This document shows positions 1 through 11,560 of a stretch of 64,000 bases of DNA, piece by piece. The notes under the pieces were generated by a model. It saw only the letters and a program-made list of their open reading frames with translations, was not told the DNA's origin and searched no databases. Position 1 is the first letter of the stretch, and every line of letters starts with the position of its first letter. Origin of the DNA: Nepenthes gracilis (lineage: Eukaryota; Streptophyta; Magnoliopsida; Caryophyllales; Nepenthaceae); assembly GCA_033239525.1 (NCBI GenBank), contig BSYO01000030.1, forward strand, positions 14,281,030 to 14,345,029. Direction: 5' to 3'. A program made the position numbers and the translations under genes.

Positions 1-1323
1 CCGAACAATATTCGAGGGACATGAGATCTCGAACGCTCCGAGGCATAGAGAAATAGGAGGCAATGCATTTTCGAGACGAAAAAAACCGGATGACGCCTTA
101 CCTTAGATACTTAGCCGACGATCACCCCCGAGGAGGACACCGAAAAGGCCAAGCGAATTAGAAAGACAGCCGGTTGGTACACCGTAGTTTATGGGCGGTC
201 AGATCGTGCCGGGGATACTCAACTCCGTATCTTCGTTGTCTATCTCCGGAGGAGGCTGACTACGCTCTGGGCGAAGTTCACCTCGGGATCTGTGGATCAC
301 ACGTAGGTGGAAAAAACCTAGCCTTCAATATCATGGACAGGGATACTATTGGTCCTCAATGAAAAAGGACGCGCTTGAGTTTGTAAAGAAGTGTGAGAGC
401 TGCCAGCTTCATGGCAACCTTCATCACCAGTAGTCCGCTGACCTAAAGTCCCTTCAGACTCCGTGGCCCTTCGCGCAATGGGGGCTTGACATTCTCGGCC
501 CATTTTCCATTGCCACAGGGCAAAAGAAGTTTATCATAGCGGGCATCGACTACTTCACTAAGTGGGTCGAGGCTGCCCCGCTTGTAAAGATCACAGAACA
601 CAATGCTCTGGAGTTCCTTTGCCAGAGCATTATCTGTAGGTTTGGCGTCCCAGAGGTCATGGTGATCGACAACGGGACCCAATTTTCGGGAAAACGCTTC
701 ACCAAGTATTGCATCAGCCTTGGAATCAAGCTGGTTCACACTTCGGTGGCATACCCCCAGGCCAACGGGCAGGTGGAGGTCACAAACCGTACGCTACTTC
801 ACGGGTTAAAGACTAAGTTGGAGGACGCTGGGGGCTCCTAGGCTGACGAGCTCCCATCCGTCCTCTGGTCTTATCGTACAACCCCGAAAGAATCAACACA
901 CGAGACACCCTTCAGCCTATGTTACGGGACTGAAACGGTAATTCCTATTGAAATTGGCTCCCGAGTCTCAGGGTGGAGTCCTTCGACCCCAGACCAACTC
1001 ACAGAAAATCAGGGAGCACTTGTATTTGCTAGAGGAAGCCCGCGATGTCGCCAGAATACGGACGGCAGCATACCAACACCGAATTGCCTGGTACTACAAT
1101 AAAAAAGGTGAAAACCCAGCAATTTGACGTTGAGGACCTGGTCCTACGAGGCGTCGAGGCCACAGGCAAGCTGGCCGGCCGAAACAAGCTCTCTCCCAAC
1201 TGGGAGGGACCTTTTCTTGTCTCCGCCGTCCTGCGCAATGGAGCATACAAACTCTGGAATCAGTACGGAAAGTTGGTCCCACGAACGTGGAACGCAACCC
1301 ACCTGAAGCGCTACTTCCAATAG
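1..1323 (+). pseudogene. Degenerate integrase end of Tat pol (element A)
   Basis: Integrase joins retrotransposon cDNA to the host chromosome. The zinc-finger region is readable around 220-420 (YLRCLSPEEADYAL, VHLGICGSH). The catalytic core follows, with LDILGPF near 488, VIDNGTQF near 661 and NGQVEVTNRTL near 760-790 supplying the D, D and E positions. The C-terminal domain ends at 1323 (HLKRYFQ, then TAG). The frame is broken: a TGG tryptophan codon has become TAG at about 839, and the zinc-finger part is split over frames. Element G encodes a close homologue at 36608-37918, which confirms the reading. The start is cut by the window edge. Confidence 0.85.
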
Positions 1324-1492
1324 GGAACCCAGGTACGTACTTACTCACTCATGTGCATTCATTCGCGTGCTTGTTTTTACTTTGATAAAATGAGAAGTTT
1401 ACTTAGCATATAGAATCCTAGGCTGGGTGGTTTGTTTGCTCAGTGTTTTTTACCCAACCTAGATCTAAGTCGAGAGGTCTTTACCCTCTCGT

Positions 1493-1752
1493 TAAACCCT
1501 AGTCCATCTAGGTGGCCTAAAAAGTGGTCCAAAACCCGGTCATCCAGTGGCCCATAAGCGGTCTTAAACCCTAGTCATCTAGGTGGCGATGAGCTGTCCA
1601 AACCCACAGTCATCCAGGTGGCCCATGAGTCATCTAAAACCTTGGTCATCCAAGTGGCCCATGAGCGGTCCGAAACCTCGGTCATCCGAGCGGCCCAATA
1701 GCGGTCGTACTAAACCTTGGTCATCTAAGTGGCCCATAGTGGTCTGAAAACC
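1493..1752 (+). repeat. 3' UTR minisatellite of element A, about 37-bp unit
   Basis: Six to seven diverged copies of a 36-38 bp unit containing GGTCATCCAAGTGGCCCA then GCGGTCCGAAACC. It lies just after the pol stop. The same unit, on the opposite strand, occurs at the equivalent place in element H (48295-48465). Tandem repeats in the 3' UTR are a known habit of Tat-lineage elements. Confidence 0.85.
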
Positions 1753-2296
1753 TTAGGGGGCAAGAATGGCACACGTGACGACCTCCTTTCGGGGAGTAGC
1801 AACGTCAGTCAACGACGGTCGAAGGAAGAAACACTTCTTCTCCAACATTGGCAGCCCAAGTTGTCACTCGTACGGCGCCACCAGGCTGGTTCTTACAACC
1901 GCCTACCCAGCTTAAGGATCTTACTCCTTAGGCAGCCCGATAACCAGTTGGCTACTCACGCACTAACCTTCTCGACGAAAGGATAGTATGATCGCTAATA
2001 ACGAGAAGCGTTTCTTCTCTAACGCTCCGATCGCCCGAGTTTCCACTTGGACAACACCGCAGGATTGGTTAATGCAACCACCTGCCAAGCACTTGCCAAG
2101 CCTGGGGGCTCAGCTCCTTAGGCAACTAAACACGGTCGGCCTGGCCAAACTGTGTTAGCCGCCAATGCAACAACATAAAGATACACAAAGCAATAAAAGA
2201 CAGTGGACACTAAACTGAAAAGAACTTTCGTTTTATTGCTCACAAAAGTATGTTACAATTTACATACGGTCCAAAAAACAAAAGAAATACAGAGGG
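1753..2296. other. Element A 3' UTR remainder
   Basis: About 540 bp between the minisatellite and the end of the antisense gene. No open frame of its own and no family recognised. The stretch near 2220-2260 lies just beyond the antisense gene's stop and would be its 3' end region. Confidence 0.5.
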
Positions 2297-4084
2297 CTAC
2301 AGGAGGGGCGGATCACCCTGGATGTCTCGGGGCTCTCCCTCCAGATCTTCCTTGCGTTGCGCCGCGCGGTTTCTTTCATTAATAAACTCCACTGGGAAGT
2401 CAGGAACAACCAACCCCGCAACGCGACGTCCAATGTTGAGCCCCTCCAACAGCCGGGCGTACAGTGCGCCCCCAACCTCATGAGGGGTCATCCGAGAGGC
2501 CAACTCGTTCTCTGTGGCGGCGGCTCAATCTGTGAGGCGTTTGTTGCTCGCTTTCAGTCGATCATCCTCTTCCTTCAAGCGAGCAACCTCCGCCTTCAAC
2601 TCGGCGTTCTCTGCCTTCAGTTCAGCATTCTCTGCCTCCACGCCCGCCATAACAGCCTCGAGAGCAGCTGTCTACTCACGGAACTCCCCTCCTGAGGCGG
2701 CCAGCCTGGCATCCAGCCAGGCTATTTCAGCCTCCTTTTCAGCCAGTGCCTCATCACGCTGCGTCATTGCCTTAAAAATTGCGGAGGTAACTTTCAACGG
2801 CTGCACAAATAACGAACAAAAGGCAAGTTAGAAACCTTGAAGGGACAAGGTGTGAGGAATCAATCGTCAAGAATCATACCTCCAAAATTTTCCTCGTGGG
2901 TCCCTTAGGCCTGGCCTCCGCACCCGTGCTCGGGTGGCGAGGACCAGAGCATCTTCTCGCGCCGAACACACCGCTGCCTCATCCGTAATGCTCTCCCGCA
3001 GCTCATCATCCTCAACCCGGCACGGCGGGCTCCCTCTCTTCCAAAATTCTCTCTGAGTACCGCAGCAGCCTCCTTCTCCTGGCTGCCTTTGGAACAGCAG
3101 CTGGTGAATCGGTTCTCGTCGACGGCTCCACGATATAAATGCGTGAACCCTCATGGACGTCGCGAGCTGGCTCCGCGGCAGACTCCATCCAGCCGCACTG
3201 AACCATCGCAGGGCCGGACCCGAGATAACTCCTCCCGGTATCCGCGGCCGATCCTCAACATTTTTCCTCTCCAGACTGGGCCAGTGGGTCCGCCGGCATC
3301 CCGGCAGCCACAAGATCAATCTGCGATGAGGATGATGAGGGCGTAGCAGCTGTCCTCTCAGCAGCTTCCTCCAAGGACCTTAGACGGATGATCAACTTCT
3401 TGGAGACCTCAGGGTTCATCATTTTGATCGGAGGGTGCGGCTTCTGAATCGAGGACAGCGGTCCCCATTTAGCCTTCTTGGTCTCCTCATGGGAAACCAA
3501 AAAATTCCTCCTAAACTTGTCGGGATTTAGCCATATTGCCTTGGTCAGCCAGGCGTAGGCGGAGTTCTCTGCCGCAGACGGCATACCCAGATGTACCTCC
3601 GGGACCTTACCCCAGTCCCTCGCATCGGGCCATTTCTCTCCCACCTTTACAAAGAAGAACCGGTTTTTTCAGGGTTCTTCAGGAAGTCGTGGATGGCCTT
3701 ATTTATTTTTATTCACCTGGGCGAGTGAAATCCACTCCGCCCGGGTCACCTTAAAAATAACCTTAAGGTCGACATCCTAAACTTTGGCCAAGCTTCCGGA
3801 AAAAATGCATAGAGTGCAAATGTACCTCACCGCATTGGCATGAAGGCGGGCGATGGGTACTTGAAGAGCCGCCATGATCGACTCAAACTCCTCCTCGACA
3901 AAGGCAAGAGGCCGCTCCTCAGATGAGCCTCGTAAACTGTAATGTAGCCCTCCGGTGGAGAAAAGGCTTTGTCGTCCTTGCCTGGGACCTTCCAGGCCGT
4001 CTCTTTCGGGATGTTGAACTCGACACACAAAGCCTTGATGTCGTTCTCTCTCAGATCAGATGAGAAATCCGCCGCGGAAGTCAT
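2297..4084 (-). pseudogene. Antisense gene of element A (PF04195-like domain plus coiled coil)
   Basis: This gene runs opposite to pol. It starts at the ATG ending at 4084 (MTSAADFSS), which aligns with the starts of the copies in D and H. The N-terminal domain contains GYITVYEAHLRSGL, then after a frameshift near 3915 VPIARLHANAVRYICTLCIF. This pattern matches the 'putative gypsy type transposon' domain family as I remember it. A second conserved block has WGKVPEVHLG and PDKFRRNFLVSHEE (about 3480-3630). A predicted intron (2801-2879) precedes a long last exon that opens PLKVTSAIFKAM in phase 0. That exon forms a coiled coil with repeated AENAELK heptads and ends at 2297. Several frameshifts and two stops in the last exon make it a pseudogene. 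Function is unknown. Confidence 0.75.
2801..2879 (-). other. Predicted GT-AG intron in antisense gene of element A
   Basis: On the minus strand the donor reads TTGGAG/GTATGATTC and the acceptor TTTGTGCAG/CCGTTG, giving 79 bp. Splicing joins reading frames in phase 0 and leads straight into the coiled-coil exon. Elements D and H have introns of 81 and 69 bp at the corresponding point. Confidence 0.65.
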
Positions 4085-4754
4085 GGTCAGAAAGAGCTTT
4101 AGGGTTTCTTTTGAAGAAGAGCGTCTGAGACACAAGAACAAAGAAGACGACGGTTTGGAAGCGTAACGGATTTCAAAAAATGGAAGGAAAACTTAAGCGC
4201 CAAACATGCAAAGGACGCCGTCAGTCCTTCCACGCGTCACCTCCTCATTTGACCCAGCAAAAGGACGGGTCTCTAGCACGAAACCCCTCATTAATGACAC
4301 CGTCAAGATTGCCACGTGTCGCCTCTCCACTTGACCCTGCAAAAGGACGGATCTTTGGTGCATTAATGACCCGGATCTCCTCCCAACCAAAGGAAGACAC
4401 GTGTCGTTCTCTGCCTTGCAGTCCGGCCAAAAGCTGGCGGAAATCATTCCCAGAATTGGCCAAAGACGGTCAACAATTCTGGTACTCCGGAATTGATCAA
4501 AGACGGTCAACAATTCTGGTACTCTGAAATTGACCAAGATATGCGAATACCCTGGTACCCCGTTAACAAAGACGTCAACAATGCGTACACCTAATTGACC
4601 AAAGACGGCCAACACTCAGTATTCGAATTGGCCAAAAACGTCAACAATTCCGGTCAAGCCCTCCTTCACACTTTTATAAATTTCCCACAGGATTCTCAAA
4701 GCAAGGAAAAATGTCCCATCATGAACATACTGGAGGCCAAAAATTTGACCACCG
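4085..4754 (-). promoter_or_regulatory. Probable promoter and spacer upstream of the antisense gene, element A
   Basis: It lies between the antisense start and the 3' LTR. The minus-strand leader is pyrimidine-rich and has AAACCCTAAAGC shortly before the ATG, a common plant 5' UTR feature. Two CACGTG cores occur at 4313-4318 and 4398-4403, the second in the palindrome GACACGTGTC. An imperfect duplication (4225-4280 and 4315-4375, both with AAAAGGACGG and ATTAATGAC) and a 38-bp repeat with AAAGACGGTCAACAATTCTG (4460-4540) fill the rest. Promoter activity is inferred from position only. Confidence 0.4.
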
Positions 4755-4768
4755 GCATGGGGGGCTAG
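4755..4768 (+). other. Polypurine tract of element A
   Basis: GCATGGGGGGCTAG directly abuts the 3' LTR start TGATGGG. The same signature sits at the equivalent position in D, G and H. It primes plus-strand cDNA synthesis. Confidence 0.85.
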
Positions 4769-6084
4769 TGATGGGTACACCAATAATCGGCTGGCCCAAA
4801 GAAAGGTCAACGGAAGCCCAAGAAGGTCGGGCCAATATTTTTGACGCCCAAGAAGAAGACGGCCTGTGTTCCGGAAAGCCCAAGACGGTCGACTTCAACG
4901 TTGACCGTCTTAGCGCCAACTTACTTCACAAACGTCCAACTCAATGTTGACTAGTTTGATTGGGTCTTTAGAGGGCTTCAATAGTGATGGGCCTATTCCA
5001 TTACGGCCCACACCCCATCGGGCCCGATCGCGCCCACTCTCCTTCATTCTCCACGAGGGCGGGCTAACACGGCGGGTCAACTCAAACGTTAACCGCTCCG
5101 CGCCCGGCATATTGGGCCCAAAAGGGCTCTTCTACAACAATGGGCCTGGCTCACTCAGGCCCAAAGCCCATTTGGAGGCTGACGACGGGCACCTTTCATT
5201 AGGACAGCCAACACGTACGCAGACGCTCAACCCGAGCGTTGATCATCCGCGCTTTGCACGTTGGGCCCCAAAAAGCCTTTCAACAAGAATCGGCCTGACC
5301 TTAGGGGCCCACTGTCATAAAAAGGCCAACCATGATCCTCCAAGGATATTCCACGATCTCAAAAGGAATATCAGCAAGATTGGCGCCTTTAAAGAAGGAA
5401 AGTATCAGATCTTCCCAACTCCTTGCCAGCCAAAGAACTCCAACGGTAACATACTGGGAAGGAAAGAAACTAACTGGGAAAGTGGTTGGCCGCCTCAGAA
5501 GGAAACAATCCTCTACAATTGGGCAACAAGCGTCAACCTCCAAAAGGAAGGCCGGCTGCAGATCACAGAGACGATCACTCCTTCCAAAGAAGGAGGATCG
5601 CCATCTTTACCATAAAAAAGGCCCTGGGTTCACCATCCAGGGCATGCTCTCATTGATGCTCTCATTGATGCTCTCATTCAAGCTCTCATTCAGACTGAAA
5701 AACCCCAAGTGTTCTGAGGAACAAGGTCTGGTTTCCGGCAGCCAAACTCTCAAAACACAATTAAACTCCAAGGCAACGGACGAGTCCCTAGAGCCGTTCT
5801 GCTCCTTCCCACCATCCAGATACGAGAAAGGCCCGCCTCCTCGACATCTGGAACAAAACACTCTATTTCCATCTCCCATTGTTCTCTTTACTTTCAGCCT
5901 CCTTCCATTGAAGGCTGTTTTTACGACTTAGTGTCGAGTATTTTCGGTGGGATTACATCCCGCCGTTAACGCCGACCTCTTTGCTCATTTTAGTGGTGTG
6001 CGGATTCGTGACGGTGAACGGAACCGGGTTCAAACCATCCAGAAGAATCCGAATCTGTTCGAAGTTGGATCCAGGTACGCATCA
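4769..6084 (+). repeat. 3' LTR of element A (1316 bp)
   Basis: It starts TGATGGGTAC directly after the polypurine tract and ends GGTACGCATCA. The two ends form a near-perfect terminal inverted repeat (TGATGsGTAC). Base composition changes sharply to AT-rich host DNA just after 6084. The G and H LTRs also begin TGATGGG on their sense strand. A short tandem (TCATTGATGCTC repeated) lies at 5650-5690. The partner LTR is outside the window, so the right end rests on the inverted-repeat match. Confidence 0.75.
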
Positions 6085-6089
6085 ACTGC

Positions 6090-6246
6090 AAAATTGGTGA
6101 TCAATTTTGACAAATTGTATAATTATCTAAAATATATACAAATCATGCAAAAACATAAAGGATCATTGATTAATGATGACATCACCAATAAAAAGCAAAT
6201 ATTAAAACTCAAATTATAATTATTTTTTCATAACTAAAAGTCATAT
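6090..6246. other. AT-rich flank of element A
   Basis: AT-rich DNA after the LTR. Nothing recognisable beyond low-complexity sequence. Confidence 0.4.
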
Positions 6247-7479
6247 ACTACTATTCAAGACTCATAGGTGGGTCATCTATATTAACTCTATAGATAGGTC
6301 AAACGTCACTTTTCTAACCGATGGATGATAGGTGCGACATTTAATTTATTTATAATATATATTGAGATATAACTAAATATATTTTGTTAATTCTTTGTAA
6401 CAATCAATGCATAATCGAATTAAAAACTTTATTTAAACATAAATATATTCTTAGACTTTCTCATACAAAAGAAAATATATTTATCATCAAATTTATGTAG
6501 AGTTTTCATTTTTAATTCTCCAAATACATATCATGCAGTAAAATCAAATGCATGCAAGAATTTCAGCCTGTAATTTAAATCATGCAAGAACAGCACTATA
6601 TGATTTATAAATGTTTAGAAGCTACTATTATAGGAAATTAACATAATCAATATAATTTCATCAAATTCTTCTAATTGTAAAACATATGAGAATAATTTTG
6701 TATTCATTTAAAACATACAGAAACATAAAACTTAAAATTGAAAACATGTAAGAGTAGCAAGTAAAATTTAAGAGCGTGTAAGAGCATTATTGCAAAAAAT
6801 CAGCATTTACACATGATATGTAAGTATATAAGATATGTATTTTATAAAACTTTCATGAAATGGGAATAAAAACATATGGATGTAAGAAATAACGTATATG
6901 AAGGAAAATAATATATGTATAAATATTTAAAATAATAAATAGTAAAAAATATCAACAAAAGATAGGAACAAAGGAAAGATGATTTGAATATATTTGTCTT
7001 ATAGTTAAATTTTGCAAAGAACTTTTGAATTTCTCTTAGTTTTCCCCTTCTTCGGCTTTCTTTCTTTTCCTCTCTTCTCTTTCTCTCTCTTCTATTAAAA
7101 ACTGTGTAAAAAAGACTGAAAATTGGCCAAATGAGTTTTATATAGAAAATTGGTACATGTGCACTTATCAGGCACGCATCAGAGGCTAAGGCACAATTTA
7201 TATGGTGCATGAGTATCTCTCAAGAGCGTATGGGACGCCAATATTCTATCCCAAATGTACACATACATCAATTGGGCATGAATATTTTGTCTAAGATATG
7301 CACGGGCTCCCTAGAAGTGTTCTTCAAACACGACCATATAGTTACGGATATGCGCAGGCCACGCACTGGGCAAGTTTCAATTGGTCTAACTTATTTTGAT
7401 TATAAAATTAATTTAACTCAAAATCTTAATTGATATCAATATTTTTATTAATTATAATTTAAAATATAATTTAGGATCC
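6247..7479 (-). repeat. LTR-like repeat, family shared with 23150-25339
   Basis: Two landmark pairs match the 23-25 kb region in order and orientation. CTACTATTCAAGACTCATAGG (6250) corresponds to the block at 24011, and GGATGATAGG to the block at 24087. Both then share a pyrimidine-rich TTCTCTCTCTTC zone and a TATA-like GTTTTATATAGAAAATTGG or GTTTATATAAAGAACTGG. On the minus strand this resembles a retroelement LTR with TATA box then GA-rich leader. Exact ends are unclear and no partner LTR was found. Confidence 0.5.
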
Positions 7480-7795
7480 ATATTTTATATTATATATATA
7501 TATATATTTGGGTGGAAGCGGGCATTGGACAACAGTGATGGTGACCTAGGGACGTGAAGCCTGCTATGAGGGTCGCCTGTGATACGGGGAAAGGGGGTTG
7601 GGACGGGGTATTTCCTTTGATTATCATTTAACCCCATATTTGGTTTGAGGAATAAAATAAAAATAATGTGAAAATAAAATTTATATTCTCAGGTTATAGA
7701 TATTTCTTTATTTAGTTATAAATTTAATCAGAAATAAATATTTTCACTATTTATGTGGGATTAGATATTCCGACAAATGTGGAAATAGCTATTTC

Positions 7796-7796
<1 letters not shown>
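7480..7796. other. AT-rich spacer
   Basis: An (AT)n run near 7485-7506, then a short GC-rich patch (7510-7610) of unknown origin. No gene seen. Confidence 0.4.
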
Positions 7797-7855
<59 letters not shown>

Positions 7856-8054
7856 GTGTTATTATTATTATTATTACATATTCTTATTATTTGTAATTAT
7901 TATTATTGTTGTTGTTATTATTATTATTATATTTTATTTATTATTATATTTTATAATAATTATTATTATTATATTTATTATTATTATCATTACATATTAT
8001 TATTATTATTTATTATTATTATTATTACTATTACTATTATTATTATTATTATCA
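7797..8054. repeat. Long (TTA)n trinucleotide microsatellite
   Basis: About 258 bp of TTA/ATT triplets. The first 58 bp or so is nearly pure, followed by interrupted TTA, TTG and TCA variants. It produces long poly-Ile, poly-Tyr or poly-Leu open frames that are not genes. Confidence 0.95.
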
Positions 8055-8830
8055 CTATTCCCACCTTATTCCTCATACTATTTTACAAACTAAACAAAAC
8101 AGTATTAATTCTCACATTATTCTATTCTAACAACCAAATATGAAAATAATAATTTCAACTCTATTCTCATTCTATTTTATTTCCTGAAATAACTATTCTA
8201 TTACTACCTTATTCAATTCTAATAACCAAACGTATCGTAAATGCATCATTTTTTCCCCCTCTAGGGTGGAGTGTGGAGACTAGTTAAATAGCTTTGAATA
8301 TTACAAGCTTACGTTTTAATTGTTTATTTGACAAACCAAGCATGCCTTCGAACGAATACTAATATTTCTATAGGGCAAGTTCAATACATTAGATGTCAAA
8401 TTCAAGGGTAGATATGGATTTCATCAAGATTCAAGAATCAGTACAACTGCATTTTAACCATAAAGTTACTCCCCTCCTCTGCCGCCGCCTCACCCCCCCA
8501 AAAAAAAAAAAAAAAAAACAGTAGCAAAGGTTTGAAACATAAATGCACCTAAGAGAGAAAACAACCTCCATGGAAAATGCAACTACAACAAACCTCTGAA
8601 AGCAATTGGGAAGAGAATAAAGGAGGACAGGTTGGCGCAAAATGGAAATCAATTACCTCAATCAGCCGGGCATAAAAAATGGGCACTACTGTGTCCTGTT
8701 AACTCGGGCAGAACGTGTTCTCCAAAACTGCGAGAAATATAAGCATGCATACCTGATTTCGTGAGCTTGCAATGGTAGTCCACCGTTGAGGATTATTTAC
8801 TCCAATAGAGCCTCATAATGAAAGTCACTA
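8055..8830. other. Spacer without recognisable gene
   Basis: AT-rich host DNA with a C7 run followed by an A18 homopolymer at about 8494-8519. Nothing else recognised. It is the left flank of element B and ends in CACTA, the target-site duplication. Confidence 0.4.
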
Positions 8831-9249
8831 TGTTGCAGGGAACAACAGATCGAGCGAGGAGTTGAGCGGCAGAAGGGCGACCAACAGACGAAGGGAAGCG
8901 AAATGCGGACAAGAGAGGAGAGAAAGGCAGAGAGTAGAAGGGGAAGGGAGAACACAGAACAGACAGGAGAGAATTGGTTGTAATTTCGTTAGCCTCAGAG
9001 GCCGTTCCGTTTCATTCATATAGTCGCACGAAATAACAGAATATGAAAAACGAACCCACAGGAGTTAACAACAAAATAACAGAATAGCAACAAAATAACA
9101 AAATATCCTAGGGTCAGATGAAATTGTGATATTTTTCGGGTACTCGGGTTGGTCGGCTACTGCGGCGGAGCTCCCTAAGAGGGCGGCCAACTGGGTTTGT
9201 GGGCAGGGCCGGATGCTGGGCTGGCTCTCCGGTGGCTAGGCCCGTAACA
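8831..9249 (-). repeat. 3' LTR of element B (419 bp)
   Basis: The sense strand starts TGTTACGGGCCTAGCC at 9249 and ends CCTGCAACA at 8831, with 4-bp terminal inverted repeats TGTT/AACA. The first 62 bases match the remnant 5' LTR at 11609-11670. The pol frame runs into this LTR and stops at 9114. Confidence 0.85.
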
Positions 9250-11560
9250 TACCCATCCGCATTGAAAATCACCTTGTCCTCAAGGTGGAACTCGGGAAAA
9301 TCCTGTTGAAGGTCCGCTGCCGGTTCCCAAGCGGCTTCATCTGGAGTGTGTGAGTGCCATTGAACTAGGAGCTGTGGTACTAATTTCCCTTGCTGCAGCG
9401 TCCTGCGAAAGCCGCGCAGTTGTGTGGGAAAAATCAAGGGGTGAGAGCCCACAGCTTCGACTGGAAGGTCCACGTGGTGGCAGGCAGGATCGCCCCGACA
9501 TTTCTTGAGGAGTGATATATGAAATACATTGTGAATTCTGGAAGAGGTGGGCAATTGCAGCCGGTAGGCCACGGAACCTACGCGGTCCACTATCCGGAAG
9601 GGCCCATAGTAGCGTTTCGCTAACTTGTGGGACGGGCGACGAGCGACGGTGGTCTGGCGATAAGGTTACAGCTTGACGAAAACCCAATCGTCCTGTTGAA
9701 ACTCTCGATCTGTGCGATGCGCGTCTGCCTGATTTTTCATTCGCAGTTGGGCCCGTTGTAGGTTGGCCTTAAGGGCAGCAAGGACAGTGGATCTGACGGA
9801 GAGTAGGTCGTCTACTACAGCTATTGGCAAAGTGCCCCGGGTATAATCCTGAAGGTTGGGCGGTGGCCAATCATAAATCGCCTGGAAAGCGCCACTTTAA
9901 TGATCAAATGCCATGCAGACATTGTAGTGCCATTCAGCCCAAGGAAGGAACTGCCCCCAAGTCGCCGGGTGGTCAGCGGCGAAGCTACGGAGATAATCTT
10001 CTAAGCATCGATTTATCACTTCCGTTTGACCGTCGGTCTGAGGGTGATAAGCACTGCTGGTCGAGAAGAATGTGTCCTGTAGTCTGAATAACTCTTGCCA
10101 AAAGGTACTCATAAAGATCGGATCACGGTCAAAGATGATATCCTTTGAGAACCCGTGAAGACGGCAGATGTCAGTAACAAACACCGCAGCGAGGTCTACT
10201 GCGGTAAAGGGACTGCTCATGGCAGAAAAGTGCGCATACTTGGACAAGCGATCAACGACCACCAAAATCACAGTGCGGCCCTTGGACGCCGGAAGATGCG
10301 TGATAAAATCCATGGAGATGGACTCCCATATTCGCCCGGGGATCGAAAGAGGCCAGAGCAGTCCACCCGGTAGCGTGTTGATAGGCTTGACCTGCTGGCA
10401 AGTAGCACAGGAAGAGACAAATCGGCGGACGTCATTTCGCAGTCCTGGCCAGTAAAAGGAAGTTGAAATCCTTGCCAATGTACGTTGCATGCCGGCATGT
10501 CCCCCCACAGGAGAGCTGTGATACTCATGCATAACCAATTCTTGTAGGGCTGACTCAGGGGGAATGAAGAGGCGTTTTTAAAGAATACCAGGCCATCCTG
10601 AACAGTATAGTGCTCTAATTCTTCCGGGCAGTCGAGGATGGATTTGATCATCGTAGTTGCGGAAGACTGTCGCTTGTAGTATTCTCGCAGAGCTGCCAAC
10701 AGTGCTATGATGGGTTTCGACACCATTTGCAGCGCATAGCATTTTCCCTCCTGCTCATAGTTATTTTCTTCCTGCTACCTAGACAGGGCGTCCGCCGGCC
10801 CATTCTCCTTGCCTGGGCGATACACTATATCAAAATCATATCCGATTAATTTGGTTATCAATTTTTGTTGCTCTGGAGTATGCACGGCCTGTGTCATCAG
10901 GGTCCGGAGGGGCTGATGATCCGTCTGGATAACAAACTTGGCTCCCACGAGGTATTGGCGCCACTTCTTAATCACTTCGGTGACGGCATAAAGCTCACAG
11001 ACATATGTAGATGAAGTTTGCAGCTTGGGACATAGCTGGCGGCTGAAAAAGGCCAAGGGCCGTCCTGCTTGCACCAAGACAGCACCAACGCCATTACCTG
11101 AAGAATCTGTTTGCACTATGAACGGCTGGGAGAAATCTGGTAAAACCAGGACGGGGGTGGAGCTAAGTGCAGTTTTAAGAGATTCAAAGGCAGATGTAGC
11201 TTTGTCTCCCCAAATGAACGCCTCTTTGCGCAATAATTGTGTAAACGGAGCAGCAATTTGGGCGTATCTCGCCACAAAGCGTCGGTAGTAACCCGCCAAT
11301 CCTAGGAAACCCCGTAGCTGTTTACAGTTGACGGGAGGGGGCCAATGTCGCACGGCGTCAACTTTTGCTGGATCCATAGCCACACCTTGGGCTGAAATAA
11401 TGTGGCCTAAATATGTGAGAGAGGTCCGTCCAAACTCACACTTAGTGTGCTTGGCATAGAAGTTGTGCGTGCGCAGGATTTGAAGCACCCGAGAAAGGTG
11501 ACGGAGATGTGCTTCCCATGAGGAGCTGTAAACTAATATATCGTCGAAAAATGCAAGCAC
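9114..11560 (-). pseudogene. Element B pol: RT end, RNase H, integrase, chromodomain-like tail
   Basis: It begins abruptly inside reverse transcriptase at FFDDILVYS, the catalytic YxDD variant (about 11520-11550). The RT connection follows (RGFLGLAGYYRRFV), then RNase H with IVQTDSSGNGVGAVL and TDHQPL, ending DIVYRPGKENGPADALSR. Integrase is in another frame (about 9897-10650). It has a His-His-Cys-Cys finger (HEYHSSPVGGH, CATCQQVK) and a core with SMDFITHLP, FDRDPIF and HPQTDGQTEVINR for D, D and E. The tail has FHISLLKK and a chromodomain-like LVQWHSHTPDEAAWEP. A Gln codon is now a stop near 9666, and frame changes near 10540 and 9890 break it further. Chromodomains guide insertion to particular chromatin; here it can only be a relic. 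Confidence 0.85.

Larger units (their letters stand above)
1..6084 (+). mobile_element. Element A: Tat-lineage Ty3/Gypsy retrotransposon, 3' half
   Basis: The window opens inside pol. The order seen is integrase remnant (1-1323), 3' UTR with a minisatellite (1493-1752), an antisense gene (2297-4084), a spacer with repeats, a polypurine tract and a 3' LTR (4769-6084). The integrase tail lacks a chromodomain and reads KLSPNWEGPF then NATHLKRYF, typical of the plant Tat group. The same domain order recurs in element H and, without pol, in element D. The 5' LTR lies outside the window, so no target-site duplication can be tested. It is decayed and not autonomous. Confidence 0.85.

Noticed and set aside
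2357..2831. Plus-strand frames rich in Ser/Ala/Phe (2357-2695 and 2514-2831)
   Set aside because: Complement of the coiled-coil exon on the minus strand, whose heptads explain the bias.
6842..7210. 122-residue minus-strand frame with hydrophobic stretches
   Set aside because: Falls in the GA-rich leader and AT-rich part of an LTR-like repeat. No motif.
7755..8093. Open frame rich in Ile and Tyr
   Set aside because: It is the translation of the (TTA)n microsatellite.
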